Positions 48,269 through 58,505 are shown, counted from the first letter of the stretch. The stretch: DNA of 64,000 bases from Cohnella rhizoplanae (GCF_948329515.1 NZ_CAOJCN010000001.1:884900-948899), one strand, 5' to 3'. Program-made: numbers and translations. Notes: generated by a model not told the origin, from the letters alone.

Positions 48269-49395
48269 ACGGGATTCGTGCCTCGCACCGCCTGCTCGAC
48301 GGGGACATATTCGTATCCCAGCTCGCGCGCCACCGTTTCGTACGTCACGTGACCGCTGGCCGTGTTCACGCCGAGACGCAGCGCCGGGTTGTCCGCGACG
48401 GCTTGCCGAAGCCCTTGATTGGCCATTTGCAAGGCATAGGGGACGGTCACGTTCGTGAGCGCCATCGTCGAGGTGCGCGGGACGGCGCCGGGCATATTGG
48501 CGACGGCATAGTGAATGACGCCGTGCTTCTCGAACGTCGGGTTGTCATGGGTCGTGACGCGGTCGATCGTCTCGAAGATACCGCCTTGGTCCACCGCGAC
48601 GTCGACGACGACCGAACCGGCTTGCATGCTGCGGATCATGTCCGCGGTCACGAGCTTCGGCGCTCTCGCCCCTGGGATCAGCACCGCGCCGATGCACAGG
48701 TCCGCGTCGGATACCGCCTCGGCAATATGAGAAGGGCTCGACATCAACGTCGTCACGCCGGCGCCGAACAGGTCGTCCAGCTGACGCAGGCGTTCCGCGT
48801 CCTTATCCAATATCGTCACTCGCGCCCCCAGACCCACCGCGATCTTGGCGGCATTCGTGCCGACGACGCCTCCGCCGATGATCGCCACATGGCCGCGCCT
48901 TACCCCCGGTACGCCGCCGAGCAGGATTCCTTTGCCTCCATGGGGTTTCTCCAACAGCGCGGCACCGATCTGCACGGACATCCGTCCCGCGATCTCGCTC
49001 ATCGGGGTGAGCAGCGGCAGCGCGCGCTGGACCGCGACGGTCTCGTAGGCTACGGCCGACATGCCCGACTGGACCAATGCTTGGACCAATTCGGGGTTCG
49101 CCGCCAGATGGAGGTAGGTGAACAGGAGGAGATCCTTGCGGAAATAAGCATATTCTTCGGGGACCGGTTCTTTGACCTTTAAGATCATATCCGCCGACTG
49201 CCAGACTTCGGATGCCTGATTCGCGATCCGCGCGCCCGCAGCCGCAAACGCCTCGTTCCCGAAGCCGCTCCCGATGCCCGCATCTTTTTCGACGACGACC
49301 TGATGGCCGGCCAGCGCGAACGAAGCGACGCCTCCGGGGGTAAGCGCAATCCGGTTTTCGTTGTTTTTGATTTCCTTCGGCACTCCGATGATCAT
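48265..49395 (-). CDS. ald: Alanine dehydrogenase
   Basis: This 376-residue NAD-dependent enzyme deaminates L-alanine to pyruvate and ammonia. It starts with [27 protein letters not shown] and [10 protein letters not shown] carry the substrate-binding Lys and His; the NAD site is [20 protein letters not shown]. The ATG at 49,395 has AAGGGAG eight bases upstream; an in-frame start at 49,443 would add 16 residues without similarity. It is downstream of a PucR-type regulator on the same strand. In B. subtilis the PucR protein AdeR activates ald, so the same control is expected here. Confidence 0.97.
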   Translation of the reverse strand: MIIGVPKEIKNNENRIALTPGGVASFALAGHQVVVEKDAGIGSGFGNEAFAAAGARIANQASEVWQSADMILKVKEPVPEEYAYFRKDLLLFTYLHLAANPELVQALVQSGMSAVAYETVAVQRALPLLTPMSEIAGRMSVQIGAALLEKPHGGKGILLGGVPGVRRGHVAIIGGGVVGTNAAKIAVGLGARVTILDKDAERLRQLDDLFGAGVTTLMSSPSHIAEAVSDADLCIGAVLIPGARAPKLVTADMIRSMQAGSVVVDVAVDQGGIFETIDRVTTHDNPTFEKHGVIHYAVANMPGAVPRTSTMALTNVTVPYALQMANQGLRQAVADNPALRLGVNTASGHVTYETVARELGYEYVPVEQAVRGTNPV

Positions 49396-49497
49396 GTCGA
49401 CGACTCCCTTATCGTTCTTTTTACCAATAGTATAAGGGAGCATGGCCGGCGCCGGTTTGTTGGAAAAAGAGAATCGGCGGAGGAGGCTTTGTGGTTT

Positions 49498-50727
49498 TTA
49501 ACGAAGACGCCTGGCTTTGAGCTCCAGGTAGCAGGTGACCTTGTCGTCCATGCGGTCCAGGTCGATGCCTCCGATATGCGAGATCCGCTTCAGACGGTAG
49601 CTTAGCGTATTTTCGTGGATGTGCAGCGCTTCCGCCGACGCCTTCAGGTTGCTGTCCTGGCAGAGGTAGACCTCCAGCGTGCGCAGGAGCTCGCCGTTAT
49701 GCTCAAGGTCGTAGTTCTCGAGCAGACGCAGGCTCTCATTGACGTAGGGATGCGCCAGACGATGGTGCTCTACGGCCGGCAGCAGGCGGTAAAAGCCCAG
49801 ATCCGTATAGTACTGGACCTTCTTCAGCTCGACGGGAAAACGCTGCCTAAGCCGGATGACGGCCACCGCTTCCTCGCAGCTTGCCGATACCCGCGAATAG
49901 TCGTCGTAGACGGAGCCGATGCCTCCCGCGAGCGGGGCGCTTTCGAAGCGCTGCGTCATTTGCTCGGTTAACCGCGTCAGCGCCGGGATGGACGGCCCCT
50001 TCGTCAGACGGGCGGGGAGGGCCTCGAGCAGGATCAGCCGGTCGCGATCGATCGCATGCAGCGCGATCTGTCCCTGGAGCGTCGTCGTGATAAGGTACTG
50101 GATCTGCTGCTGCTGCTTGTCGGCGATCTCCGCGGGGAACGGCAGCACGTTCACGCAGAAATAAGCGGGCAGGGAGAGCCCCAGCTCGTCGGCCCGCCGC
50201 CGGACATCGGCATCGGATCCCACGTCGCCGGAGAGAAGCTGCCGGAAAAACTCCTGCTGGCTCTGCTCCGCCCTGCGGTGCGTCATATGAAGCTGCAGCA
50301 GCTTGGTCTTCGCCGCCTGGGCCGCCTGGACCAATTGACCGAAAAGGAAGGCTTGCGGCAGCGGGTCCTCTCCGGTCACGATCCATATATATCCCAATAT
50401 TTGATTTTCCTTGCGGATGGCGATCGCGATCCGGTCGCCGAGACCGATCTCGCCGATCGAGGCGATCCGGAGAGGTCCTTCGCTCTTCATCAGTCTCGGA
50501 ATCGCGCCCTCCCGCCATAAAGCCTGAATGACCTTGTCGGGCACCCGCTTGCCGATAATGGTAGAGATGCGTGCCGGGTCCGTCTCGGCGTGGTGGGAGC
50601 TATATGCGATCAATTTATGATTGGCGTCCTCGATCGTGACGGAGCATTGCAATTCTTCGCTGATCGTGTCGGCCAGCTGCTCCAGACTGTCGAAGCTTCG
50701 CTCGAAGGGCTCTTTGTCGTTCCTCAT
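49498..50727 (-). CDS. PucR-family transcriptional regulator (AdeR-like)
   Basis: This 409-residue protein has a central GGDEF-like/PucR domain and a C-terminal PucR helix-turn-helix (LLRTLEVYLCQDSNLKASAE followed by ALHIHENTLSYRLKRI). It lies 102 bases upstream of ald in the same direction, matching the B. subtilis adeR-ald arrangement. The N-terminal domain (about residues 1-150) probably binds the effector, perhaps L-alanine. It is divergent from the aminotransferase operon across a 230-base gap and might also affect that operon. Confidence 0.88.
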   Translation of the reverse strand: MRNDKEPFERSFDSLEQLADTISEELQCSVTIEDANHKLIAYSSHHAETDPARISTIIGKRVPDKVIQALWREGAIPRLMKSEGPLRIASIGEIGLGDRIAIAIRKENQILGYIWIVTGEDPLPQAFLFGQLVQAAQAAKTKLLQLHMTHRRAEQSQQEFFRQLLSGDVGSDADVRRRADELGLSLPAYFCVNVLPFPAEIADKQQQQIQYLITTTLQGQIALHAIDRDRLILLEALPARLTKGPSIPALTRLTEQMTQRFESAPLAGGIGSVYDDYSRVSASCEEAVAVIRLRQRFPVELKKVQYYTDLGFYRLLPAVEHHRLAHPYVNESLRLLENYDLEHNGELLRTLEVYLCQDSNLKASAEALHIHENTLSYRLKRISHIGGIDLDRMDDKVTCYLELKARRLR

Positions 50728-50957
50728 GCGCTTAACTCCCCAAACGAAATGAATGCGGTCAACTTTCTTTTTAACATATTCGCCGAGACTGCACCATGTC
50801 CATCGCGCTTTTGTGCGGATTGCACGTCAAAAAGTTAAATTCGGCTTATGATTTTCGTACAAAACTGACATAGTCGAAGGAACCGAAAAAAAGCTATGGT
50901 TAATGCAGAACGACGTGCATGGTAACAGGCACCGCTGAAAAGAGGCGAAATCAAAGC

Positions 50958-52139
50958 ATGCTGCATTCATCCCGGCGGGTCGAGCAGATCCCGCCTTACG
51001 TGTTCGCGGAGATGAACAGGAAGAAGGAGCAAATGATCAAAGCCGGGGTCGATGTCATCGATCTGGGCATCGGCGATCCGGATTTGCCCACGCCGCGTCC
51101 GATCGTCGACAAGCTGATCGAGGAGATGCAGGATCCGGCCAACCTGAAATACCCCAGCTTTATCGGCTGCGCGGAATTCCGGAGCGCTGTTGCGGATTTC
51201 TACCGGCGTACGTATAACGTCGAGCTCGACCCCGACACCGAAGTGCTCGCGCTGATCGGGTCCAAGGAAGGGATCGCCCATCTCATCCCCGCGCTCGTAG
51301 ACCCCGGCGATATCGTGCTCGTGCCCGATCCGAGCTACCCCGTCTATCGCATGGCGACGGAGATCGCGGGCGGGCTGCCCTACAGCATGCCGCTGACCGC
51401 GGATAACGGCTTCGTGCCCAGGTTCGAGGACATTCCCGGCGATGCGGCGCAACGGGCCAAGCTGATGTTCCTCAACTATCCGGGCAACCCGACCTCGGCG
51501 ACGGTAGACCTCGACTGCTTCGAGCGCGCCGTCTCTTACGCCCGCGCGCACGGGATCGCGATCGCGCACGATTCCGCGTACGGCATGGTCACATTCGGCG
51601 GCTATAAGGCCCCGAGCATCCTGCAGGCGCGAGGAGCGAAGGAGATCGCGATCGAGTTCGGCTCCTTGTCCAAAACCTACAATATGACGGGATGGCGCAT
51701 CGGCTACGCGGTGGGAAATAAAAAGCTCATCAAGTCGTTGTCCGTGATCAAGAGCAATATGGACTCCGGTCCGTTCACGCCGATCCAGAAGGCGGCCGCG
51801 TTCGCTCTGCGCGGCGATACAAGCGATATCGTCGCGCGCAACCGGATCTACCGGGAGCGGATGGACGTCGTCATCGAAGGTCTCGCCGCGATCGGCGTCA
51901 AGGTCGATCCGCCCCGAGGCAGCTTCTTCGTCTGGGCGCCTGTCCCTGCCGGATATACGTCGGCGGCGTTCGTCACCCGCGTCATGGAGCAGACCGGGGT
52001 CATGCTCACGCCGGGTCCGGCATTCGGTCCCGCCGGAGAAGGCTACTTCAGAATTTCCGTATCCGTGCCGAGCGACCGGCTGTCAGAGGCCATGAACCGC
52101 ATCCGGCTAAAATTAAAAATCGATGGAGGCCAACCATGA
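50958..52139 (+). CDS. Class I/II aminotransferase (LL-diaminopimelate aminotransferase-like)
   Basis: This 393-residue PLP enzyme starts MLHSSRRVEQIPPYVFAEMN and continues with VIDLGIGDPDLPTP, close to DapL-like aminotransferases. The Schiff-base lysine is Lys239 in SLSKTYNMTGWRIGY, and the cofactor-binding NYPGNPTSA is intact. The ATG at 50,958 fits the family length better than a GTG 39 bases upstream. It overlaps the aldehyde dehydrogenase gene by ATGA. In this context it may transaminate a lysine-degradation intermediate such as 2-aminoadipate rather than make diaminopimelate; that is an inference. Confidence 0.85.
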   Translation: MLHSSRRVEQIPPYVFAEMNRKKEQMIKAGVDVIDLGIGDPDLPTPRPIVDKLIEEMQDPANLKYPSFIGCAEFRSAVADFYRRTYNVELDPDTEVLALIGSKEGIAHLIPALVDPGDIVLVPDPSYPVYRMATEIAGGLPYSMPLTADNGFVPRFEDIPGDAAQRAKLMFLNYPGNPTSATVDLDCFERAVSYARAHGIAIAHDSAYGMVTFGGYKAPSILQARGAKEIAIEFGSLSKTYNMTGWRIGYAVGNKKLIKSLSVIKSNMDSGPFTPIQKAAAFALRGDTSDIVARNRIYRERMDVVIEGLAAIGVKVDPPRGSFFVWAPVPAGYTSAAFVTRVMEQTGVMLTPGPAFGPAGEGYFRISVSVPSDRLSEAMNRIRLKLKIDGGQP

Positions 52140-53617
52140 AAAAAATATTGAACTACATTAACGGCAGCTGGACGGAATCGTCGTCGGGAAAATTCCTGCC
52201 CGTCACGAATCCCGCCACGGGAGAAATACTCGGGGAAGTGACGCAATCTACGGCGGAGGAGGTCGACCTGGCCGTCCAGGCGGCGATCGCCGCGCAGAAG
52301 TCCTGGCGGCTCGTGCCCGCCCCGGAGCGTGCCGAGGTCCTGTACCAAGTCGCGCATCTGCTCAAGGCTCGCAAGGAAGAACTCGCGCAAATTCTGACGA
52401 GCGAGATGGGCAAGGTCATCGACGAAGGCAGAGGCGAGGTTCAGGAAGCGATCGACATGGCCTACTATATGGCGGGCGAAGGCCGGCGCCTGTTCGGGGA
52501 TACGGTTCCGTCCGAGCTTCGCAATAAGTTCGCCATGAGCGTGCGGGTGCCCGTCGGCGTCGCCGGGCTCATCACCCCCTGGAACTTCCCGATCGCGATC
52601 GCGTCCTGGAAGTCGCTGCCGGCGCTGGTCGCAGGCAATGCCGTCGTCTGGAAGCCGGCCTCCGAGACGCCGATGATCGCCGCCGAATTCGCGAAGCTCT
52701 ACGAAGAAGCGGGGCTACCGGCGGGCTTGGTGAATCTCGTCCATGGTTCCGGCAGCGTCGTCGGAAATGCGATGGTCGAGCATCCGGGCATAGATCTGAT
52801 CTCCTTCACGGGCTCCAACGAGGTCGGGAAGCGGATCAACGCACAGGCAGGCGCGCTGCTGAAGAGAACGTCACTGGAGATGGGCGGCAAAAACGCGGTT
52901 ATCGTGATGGACGACGCCGACCTCGATCTGGCGGTAGACGGCATTTTGTGGAGCGCCTTCGGCACGAGCGGGCAGCGCTGCACGGCCTGCAGCCGGGTCA
53001 TCGCGCACGAATCGGTCAAGGAAGAGTTGGAAAGCAAGCTGCTGGCGCGTATGAAGGGACTTAAGCTCGGCAACGGGCTCGATCAGTCCGTGCAAGTGGG
53101 GCCGGTAATCAACCGGGGCTCGCTCGACCGCATCGATTCGTATATCCGTGTCGGCGTCGAGGAAGGCGCGAAGCTGCTGGTCGGCGGCAAACCGGCGACG
53201 GAGGGCGGTCTCGCGAACGGCAGCTTCTATGAACCCACGCTGTTCACGGATGTAATGCCCGATATGCGGATCGCCATGGAGGAGATCTTCGGGCCGGTCG
53301 TATCGATCATCCCGGTCGGCAGCCTCGAAGAGGCGATCGAGGTGAACAACCGCGTGGAGTTCGGCCTGTCGAGCTCGATTTTCACCCGCGATATCAACCG
53401 CGCCTACCAGGCGATGCGCGATCTGGACACGGGGATCGTCTACGTGAACGCGGGGACGTCCGGCGCCGAGATCCATCTGCCGTTCGGCGGCACCAAGGGC
53501 ACGGGCAACGGACATCGGGATTCCGGCGTCGCTTCGCTCGACGTATACACGGAATGGAAGTCTATCTATGTCGACTACAGCGGCAAGCTGCAGCGCGCGC
53601 AGATCGATAACTATTAA
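52136..53617 (+). CDS. NAD(P)-dependent aldehyde dehydrogenase (aminoadipate-semialdehyde type possible)
   Basis: This 493-residue enzyme has the ALDH nucleophile Cys282 in [10 protein letters not shown], the general base Glu in LEMGGKNAV, and the oxyanion segment ITPWNFPIA. The C-terminal stretch [20 protein letters not shown] resembles ALDH7 (2-aminoadipate 6-semialdehyde dehydrogenase) and related bacterial enzymes. It is coupled to the aminotransferase by ATGA and its stop overlaps that of the convergent CdaR-type gene. With a lysine-6-dehydrogenase-like gene 2.3 kb away, oxidation of aminoadipate semialdehyde is the favoured role. Confidence 0.9.
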   Translation: MKKILNYINGSWTESSSGKFLPVTNPATGEILGEVTQSTAEEVDLAVQAAIAAQKSWRLVPAPERAEVLYQVAHLLKARKEELAQILTSEMGKVIDEGRGEVQEAIDMAYYMAGEGRRLFGDTVPSELRNKFAMSVRVPVGVAGLITPWNFPIAIASWKSLPALVAGNAVVWKPASETPMIAAEFAKLYEEAGLPAGLVNLVHGSGSVVGNAMVEHPGIDLISFTGSNEVGKRINAQAGALLKRTSLEMGGKNAVIVMDDADLDLAVDGILWSAFGTSGQRCTACSRVIAHESVKEELESKLLARMKGLKLGNGLDQSVQVGPVINRGSLDRIDSYIRVGVEEGAKLLVGGKPATEGGLANGSFYEPTLFTDVMPDMRIAMEEIFGPVVSIIPVGSLEEAIEVNNRVEFGLSSSIFTRDINRAYQAMRDLDTGIVYVNAGTSGAEIHLPFGGTKGTGNGHRDSGVASLDVYTEWKSIYVDYSGKLQRAQIDNY

Positions 53618-54801
53618 TCCCTGGCGTTGCGGATCGCCATAAAGAGCAGCAGACTGTGCTCGAAGGTAGAGAGATCGAGGCCGGTGAGCTCCGAGAGCTT
53701 ATCCAGCCTGTATACCAGCGAATTCCGGTGGATGAACAACGTGCGCGCGGTCTCGCTGAGGTTCAGATTGCACTTGCAATACGTCAGGAACGTCGCCGAC
53801 AAAGTCTCATAATTGCCGTGGCTGCGCAGCTCGCTCAGCATCTCCGAGAATTTGTCCGCGACGGCCGGCGTCAGTTCTTTCGTCAGCAGCTCCAGCGTGA
53901 TTTCCCAATCGTTATAGTGATAGAATGGGTGGGACATCTGGGTTCTTTTCCCGATTTTAAGCGTCCGGATCGCATTTTCGTAGGATTGCTTGATCCCGGC
54001 AGCGCCGCTCATCAGGTTGCCGAGCGCGACGGCCGCGCTGGCTTGATGCTTTTCATGGAGAAATTGATTAAGCCTGCGCACCCGCTGTTCGGTCTTCTCG
54101 ATGAAGGCGTCCCGATCTTGAGGCTGCACGGTCTTGAGTACGATCAACTGCTCGAGATTGAGCAGGGAGAAGATATCCTGGCGATGATCGACGAATAGGC
54201 GCTTGACCTGCTCGATGAGCTCCTTCTGAAAATACGGGAACGAATACTTGTCCAGGCTGCCTTCTCGTCCCGGCAAGTGGAGAGAGAGCAGATCCAGCTC
54301 GATCACGATGCAGACGCGCTCGAGGTCGAAGCGATAGCCGAGCATCCTGCCGTATTCGATCATCGGCTCGGTATCGTCGGCATGATTGGAGAACAGCAAA
54401 TATTGAACCAGCGTATCGAGCGCTTTGGTCTCGAGTACCGTCGTTTCTTTTTTGAACGATTCGTGGAACATGAGTTCGACATGGCTTTTGACCAATTGAA
54501 CGTATTTCTTGATCGATTCCGGCTCGCCGGCGATGCCGAGTACGCCGATGACGGCGTCGTTCAGCAGGATCGGCGTGGCGATGCCGGGCAGCACGTTGTC
54601 GAGCGCTTTGACGTCGCCGGCCTCATAGGAGAGGGTCCGGTTTTTCCTCAGAACGTCGATCGAGGCGATGTGCAGGCTGCCCAGCCGACTGCGGTCGGTC
54701 GAGCCGATGATGTTCCCTTTTTCGTCCGTGATGATAATCGGATATTCGATAATCTCGCTCGTATGGTCGACGATCGTCTGGGCGATCTGGTCTAGTATCA
54801 T
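53614..54801 (-). CDS. CdaR-type regulator (diacid-recognition domain and PucR helix-turn-helix)
   Basis: This 395-residue protein begins with a putative diacid-recognition domain (about residues 1-135, e.g. EYPIIITDEKGNIIGSTDRSR and GIATPILLNDAVIGVLGIAG). A PucR-type helix-turn-helix follows at the C-terminus (LSETARTLFIHRNSLVYRLD). Family members sense hydroxy or sugar diacids or glycerate. It is divergent from the 2-hydroxyacid dehydrogenase with an 85-base gap, and convergent with the ALDH gene. 2-Hydroxy- or 2-oxoadipate would be a fitting ligand if the nearby genes degrade lysine, but this is speculative. Confidence 0.88.
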   Translation of the reverse strand: MILDQIAQTIVDHTSEIIEYPIIITDEKGNIIGSTDRSRLGSLHIASIDVLRKNRTLSYEAGDVKALDNVLPGIATPILLNDAVIGVLGIAGEPESIKKYVQLVKSHVELMFHESFKKETTVLETKALDTLVQYLLFSNHADDTEPMIEYGRMLGYRFDLERVCIVIELDLLSLHLPGREGSLDKYSFPYFQKELIEQVKRLFVDHRQDIFSLLNLEQLIVLKTVQPQDRDAFIEKTEQRVRRLNQFLHEKHQASAAVALGNLMSGAAGIKQSYENAIRTLKIGKRTQMSHPFYHYNDWEITLELLTKELTPAVADKFSEMLSELRSHGNYETLSATFLTYCKCNLNLSETARTLFIHRNSLVYRLDKLSELTGLDLSTFEHSLLLFMAIRNARD

Positions 54802-54886
54802 GCGTGAATCGCTCCTGCCGGATGGCGTATTATGGAGCCCATTATAGCATGATTGCGGCGGCAGCAGGGCGGGAAAGGAGCCAGGG

Positions 54887-55891
54887 ATGGCGAAACCGAA
54901 AGTATTGCAAATTCTGTCGATGTACCACGAAGCGGGACAACTCGTCCTAGAGGAAGGCGCGGAGGTGCTGCGGACGGATCGCTACGATATCCCGCATCTG
55001 TGCGAGATGGCCCGGCACGTCGACGGCATCGTGCTGCGCGCCCCGGCGCGGATCACGCGGGAGGTGATCGACGCGAATCCGCGGCTCAAGGTCATCTCCG
55101 GCGCAGGCGTCGGCCTCGACAACATCGACGTGGCCTGCGCGACGGCGTACGGCATTCCCGTCCTCCATGCGCCGTCCGTCAATCGGGTGTCGACCGCGGA
55201 GCATGCGGTCATGCTGATGCTGGCGCTCGGCAAGTCCGTCGTTCGGCTGCACGGCGAGATGAGCAGGGGCCATTTCTCATCCCGCAGCGTCGTTCCCACC
55301 TATGAGCTGAGAGGCAAAAAAGCGGGCTTGATCGGGTTCGGCCAAATCGCGCGGGAGACGGCGAGAAGGCTGAAGCTCGGCTTCGAGATGGAAGTCGCCG
55401 CCTGGGTCAGGGAGAAGGACGAGACGAAAAGCGGCATCGCCCGCGAGCTGGGCGTCGAACTTACGACGTCTCTATCGGATATCTTCGACGCGTCCGACTA
55501 TGTATCCGTACATATCCCGCTCACGGCCGAGACGCGGCATCTGATCGACCGAAGCCTGCTTGGCAGAATGAAGCCGACGGCTTACTTCATCAACACGGCG
55601 CGCGGCGCCGTCGTGAATCAAGAAGACCTGTACGCAGCGCTGGCGGAAGGGCGAATCGCAGGCGCTGGGCTTGACGTATTCGATCCGGAGCCTCCCGCGG
55701 CAGACCTCCCGCTCTTGTCGCTGCCGAACGTAATCGTAACGCCCCACGTGGGGGGCACGACCGTCGAGTGCAACTATATCACGTCGACGACGGTCGCCCG
55801 CAACGTCCTTCGCGCGCTGCGGGGGGAGACGCCGGAGTACGTCGGAAATCCGGAAGTGCTGACGCAAGCAAGAGATAGACAAACGCCGTAA
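54887..55891 (+). CDS. D-isomer-specific 2-hydroxyacid dehydrogenase
   Basis: This 334-residue protein belongs to the phosphoglycerate/formate/lactate dehydrogenase family. The catalytic Arg (INTARGAVVN), Glu (FDPEPP) and His (VTPHVGG) segments are present. The NAD motif reads GLIGFGQIARETARR, with Ala where the third Gly of GxGxxG is common. It reduces a 2-oxoacid or oxidises a D-2-hydroxyacid of unknown identity. AAAGGAG lies six bases before the ATG. It opens a three-gene run with the lysine-6-dehydrogenase-like enzyme and a permease. Confidence 0.88.
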   Translation: MAKPKVLQILSMYHEAGQLVLEEGAEVLRTDRYDIPHLCEMARHVDGIVLRAPARITREVIDANPRLKVISGAGVGLDNIDVACATAYGIPVLHAPSVNRVSTAEHAVMLMLALGKSVVRLHGEMSRGHFSSRSVVPTYELRGKKAGLIGFGQIARETARRLKLGFEMEVAAWVREKDETKSGIARELGVELTTSLSDIFDASDYVSVHIPLTAETRHLIDRSLLGRMKPTAYFINTARGAVVNQEDLYAALAEGRIAGAGLDVFDPEPPAADLPLLSLPNVIVTPHVGGTTVECNYITSTTVARNVLRALRGETPEYVGNPEVLTQARDRQTP

Positions 55892-55930
55892 TACGGCTCC
55901 GGGAATAAAGGGAAAAAGGGGGAGAATGCC

Positions 55931-57082
55931 GTGCGAGTCGTAGTATTGGGTACGGGAATGATCGGGAGCGTCATCGTCCGCGAGCTCGGCCAGGTCGCCT
56001 CGATCGACGAGGTCGTGGCCGTGGATGCCGTAGCGGCGAGCGTGGCGAGGTGCGTAGCGGCGGCGGATTCGGCCAAGGTCTCCGGCATGTCGGCCGTACT
56101 GGACGACTATGACAGGATGGTCGAACTGCTGCGCGGGGCGGACATCGCGGTCTCTTGCTTGCCGCATAGCTTGAGCCTGCTGGCGATCCGTGCCGCCATC
56201 GCGGCAAGATGCCACTTGATCGATCTGGTCGGCTCGAATTACGAGGAGAAAGCGGCGTTTGGCGAGAAGGCGCTCGAAGCCGGCGTGCTGGTCGTGCCCG
56301 GCGCCGGCGTGGCGCCAGGCATCGCGAATTTCCTGGCCGCCCGCGGGATCGAGCTGCTCGACGAGGCGGACGAGGCCGTCATGCTATGCGGCGGACTGCC
56401 GCGGCATCCGCTCCCGCCGCTCTGGTATCAGGTCGTCTTCCGGTTGGAGAGCCTGCTCGGACTATGCACCAAGCCGGCGCTCGCCGTAGAGAACGGCGAA
56501 CTCGTGAAGCTGCCGCCGCTGACGCGCCTTGAGCGGCTGCGATTCCCCGATCCGGTCGGCGATTGCGAAGCCGTGGTCACGGACGCGCACAGCACGGCGT
56601 ATACGCTGCGGTCGAAGGTGAAGCGATTGTACGAGAAGACGGTGCGATACAAGGGGCATTGGGAAAAAATGAGCGTGCTCGCCGAGCTGGGCTTCCTGGA
56701 CGAGACGCCGATCGACGTAGACGGCGCGCTCGTCTCCCCGCAGCGGGTCGCGATCCCGCTGCTGGAACGGAAGATGAAGGGCGGCTCGAACGAGGATATG
56801 ACCGTATTGCGCGTCACGGTCACTGGAACCCGGGGCGGAAGACCGACCAAGCTGGAATGGGAGATGGTCGACGCGTACGACAGCGAACGGCAGATCACCT
56901 CCATGGCGAAAACGACGGGCTTCCCGGCCATCCTGCTGACGGAATGGATGGCGGAAGGCAAACTCGGCAAGCGCGGCGTGGCCGCGATCGAGGACGTCAT
57001 TATCGGCGAGCATTTCGAACCTTTCGTACAGGAACTCGGGAACCGGGGAATCGCGATCTCGTTCAGAGAAGAGATACAGTAG
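55931..57082 (+). CDS. Saccharopine-dehydrogenase-family enzyme (lysine 6-dehydrogenase-like)
   Basis: This 383-residue protein starts at GTG (AAAGGGGGAG six bases upstream). The N-terminal Rossmann motif is VVVLGTGMIGSVIVREL. The middle contains VVPGAGVAPGIANFLAARG, and the C-terminal part has YEKTVRYKGHWEKM and MAKTTGFPAILLTEWM. The layout and these motifs match bacterial L-lysine 6-dehydrogenases more than true saccharopine dehydrogenases. Such enzymes oxidise lysine to aminoadipate semialdehyde/piperideine-6-carboxylate. The substrate could be another diamino acid. It lies between the 2-hydroxyacid dehydrogenase and the permease. Confidence 0.8.
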   Translation: MRVVVLGTGMIGSVIVRELGQVASIDEVVAVDAVAASVARCVAAADSAKVSGMSAVLDDYDRMVELLRGADIAVSCLPHSLSLLAIRAAIAARCHLIDLVGSNYEEKAAFGEKALEAGVLVVPGAGVAPGIANFLAARGIELLDEADEAVMLCGGLPRHPLPPLWYQVVFRLESLLGLCTKPALAVENGELVKLPPLTRLERLRFPDPVGDCEAVVTDAHSTAYTLRSKVKRLYEKTVRYKGHWEKMSVLAELGFLDETPIDVDGALVSPQRVAIPLLERKMKGGSNEDMTVLRVTVTGTRGGRPTKLEWEMVDAYDSERQITSMAKTTGFPAILLTEWMAEGKLGKRGVAAIEDVIIGEHFEPFVQELGNRGIAISFREEIQ

Positions 57083-57101
57083 GGAAAGCGGGCCAATAAG
57101 G

Positions 57102-58496
57102 ATGACATCCGCATTCAGGACGGCAATGGAGAGAGGCGTCATTTTCTCCATTGCCGCTGTTTTTATAGCGCAGCAGCTCTCTCATTTGACGTCGCTGACT
57201 TTTCTGCTCGGAGGACTCGTGTTTCTTGCCATCGTCCTGCTGCTGCCGAGACTCAAGGGGATGACGTTTTGGCTGACCGCCATATTCGCGGTAGCCGGGG
57301 TCGTTCTCTTGTCGGCGCGGTCGGCGGAAGCCCGCGTATGGTTCGACGCGGCCGGCGTGAACGTTACGATCGTTACGCTGTTTCTGTTCGCCCCCTTGTT
57401 CGGCATTCCGGTTCGACTCCCCGCATATGTCGATGCGTTGAAGCGGTTCTACGAGGCGAAATTCAGCAGCCCTGCCGCGTTAGTCGCAGGGACGCAGCTT
57501 TTGACGCAAATATTGTGCGTATTCATCAACGTCGGATCGATTCCCGTCGTTTACGAGATGGTGTTCGTCAAGCCGCGTCCCGGATTGAACCGGGTGCTGG
57601 CCAATGCCATGAACCGCGGATTCGCCGGCGCCATTCTATGGTCTCCGTATTTTGCCGCGATGACGCTCGTAACCTCCACGCTTCGCGTTCCCTGGTCGTC
57701 GGTACTGCCTCATATGCTTGTACTTGCCGTCATTAGCCTTATCGTCGGCTTGGCGGTCGATTATCGGGAACTGCGTCGCGTGCGAGGGACGGGAGCGCCT
57801 TCATCGGCACCCGGGGAGGCCCGCTTGGCAACGACGATAACGGAGGGGAGCGCCGCTTTCCCGATGGGACTCGGCATGTATTTAATCGGCGCGATGATCG
57901 TCATCTTGACCATGGAGAATACGATCGATCTGCCCATGGTCCTGCTGATCTGCATGGCTGCGATTTTTTTCCCGCTGATCTGGTGCGCGGCAAAGGGGAA
58001 ACTATCCTTCTACCGGCGTGGGATTCGCCATCACGCAACCGTCACTTTGCCCGCTCTGCAGAAAGAGATCGCGCTATTTCTGGCAGCAGGTTTCTTTAGC
58101 GGTTCGATCGGCGCCTCAAGTATCGGAGAGTCTGTTCCGGAACTGCTGAGCGCGATCCCGCTTCCGGTAGCCATGACGTTTTCCATCCTCACTTTAGCTT
58201 TGATCGTGGGCACGTCCGCGCTGGGCGTACATCCGATCGTGCTGGTTACCATCCTGGCCGGAGGCATCGATCCGCTCGGCGTAGAGATGAGCCCGGTATC
58301 GCTCGCCGTGCTGCTGCTCGGGAGCTGGGCCCTATCCAATCCCGTGTCTCCGGCTTCGGCCGTGAACAACCTGCTGGCGGGGCTGCTCAAGAAAACGGTG
58401 TTCGAGACGGCGGCGCCGAATTACAAATTCGCAGGATGCATGGGTATCGTGTTTCTCGTATATTTAACGAGTGTCGTGATAAGCTACGAATCATGA
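57102..58496 (+). CDS. Multi-spanning permease of the ion-transporter type
   Basis: This 464-residue protein has about twelve hydrophobic helices, with a central loop of about 30 residues (RVRGTGAPSSAPGEARL region) splitting two halves. The segment GSIGASSIGESVPELLSAIP and the C-terminal ALSNPVSPASAVNNLLAG recall anion and carboxylate permeases of the ion-transporter superfamily, but I cannot name a family. It begins 20 bases after the lysine-6-dehydrogenase-like gene. An ATG at 57,126 is an alternative start. It is probably the uptake or exchange system for the pathway's substrate or product. Confidence 0.65.
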   Translation: MTSAFRTAMERGVIFSIAAVFIAQQLSHLTSLTFLLGGLVFLAIVLLLPRLKGMTFWLTAIFAVAGVVLLSARSAEARVWFDAAGVNVTIVTLFLFAPLFGIPVRLPAYVDALKRFYEAKFSSPAALVAGTQLLTQILCVFINVGSIPVVYEMVFVKPRPGLNRVLANAMNRGFAGAILWSPYFAAMTLVTSTLRVPWSSVLPHMLVLAVISLIVGLAVDYRELRRVRGTGAPSSAPGEARLATTITEGSAAFPMGLGMYLIGAMIVILTMENTIDLPMVLLICMAAIFFPLIWCAAKGKLSFYRRGIRHHATVTLPALQKEIALFLAAGFFSGSIGASSIGESVPELLSAIPLPVAMTFSILTLALIVGTSALGVHPIVLVTILAGGIDPLGVEMSPVSLAVLLLGSWALSNPVSPASAVNNLLAGLLKKTVFETAAPNYKFAGCMGIVFLVYLTSVVISYES

Positions 58497-58505
58497 ATGC
58501 GCTCA

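Noticed and set aside
50728..50957. GTGCGGATTGCAC dyad in the divergent PucR/aminotransferase gap as an operator.
   Set aside because: The arms are only four bases long and no promoter hexamers with proper spacing could be fixed on either strand.
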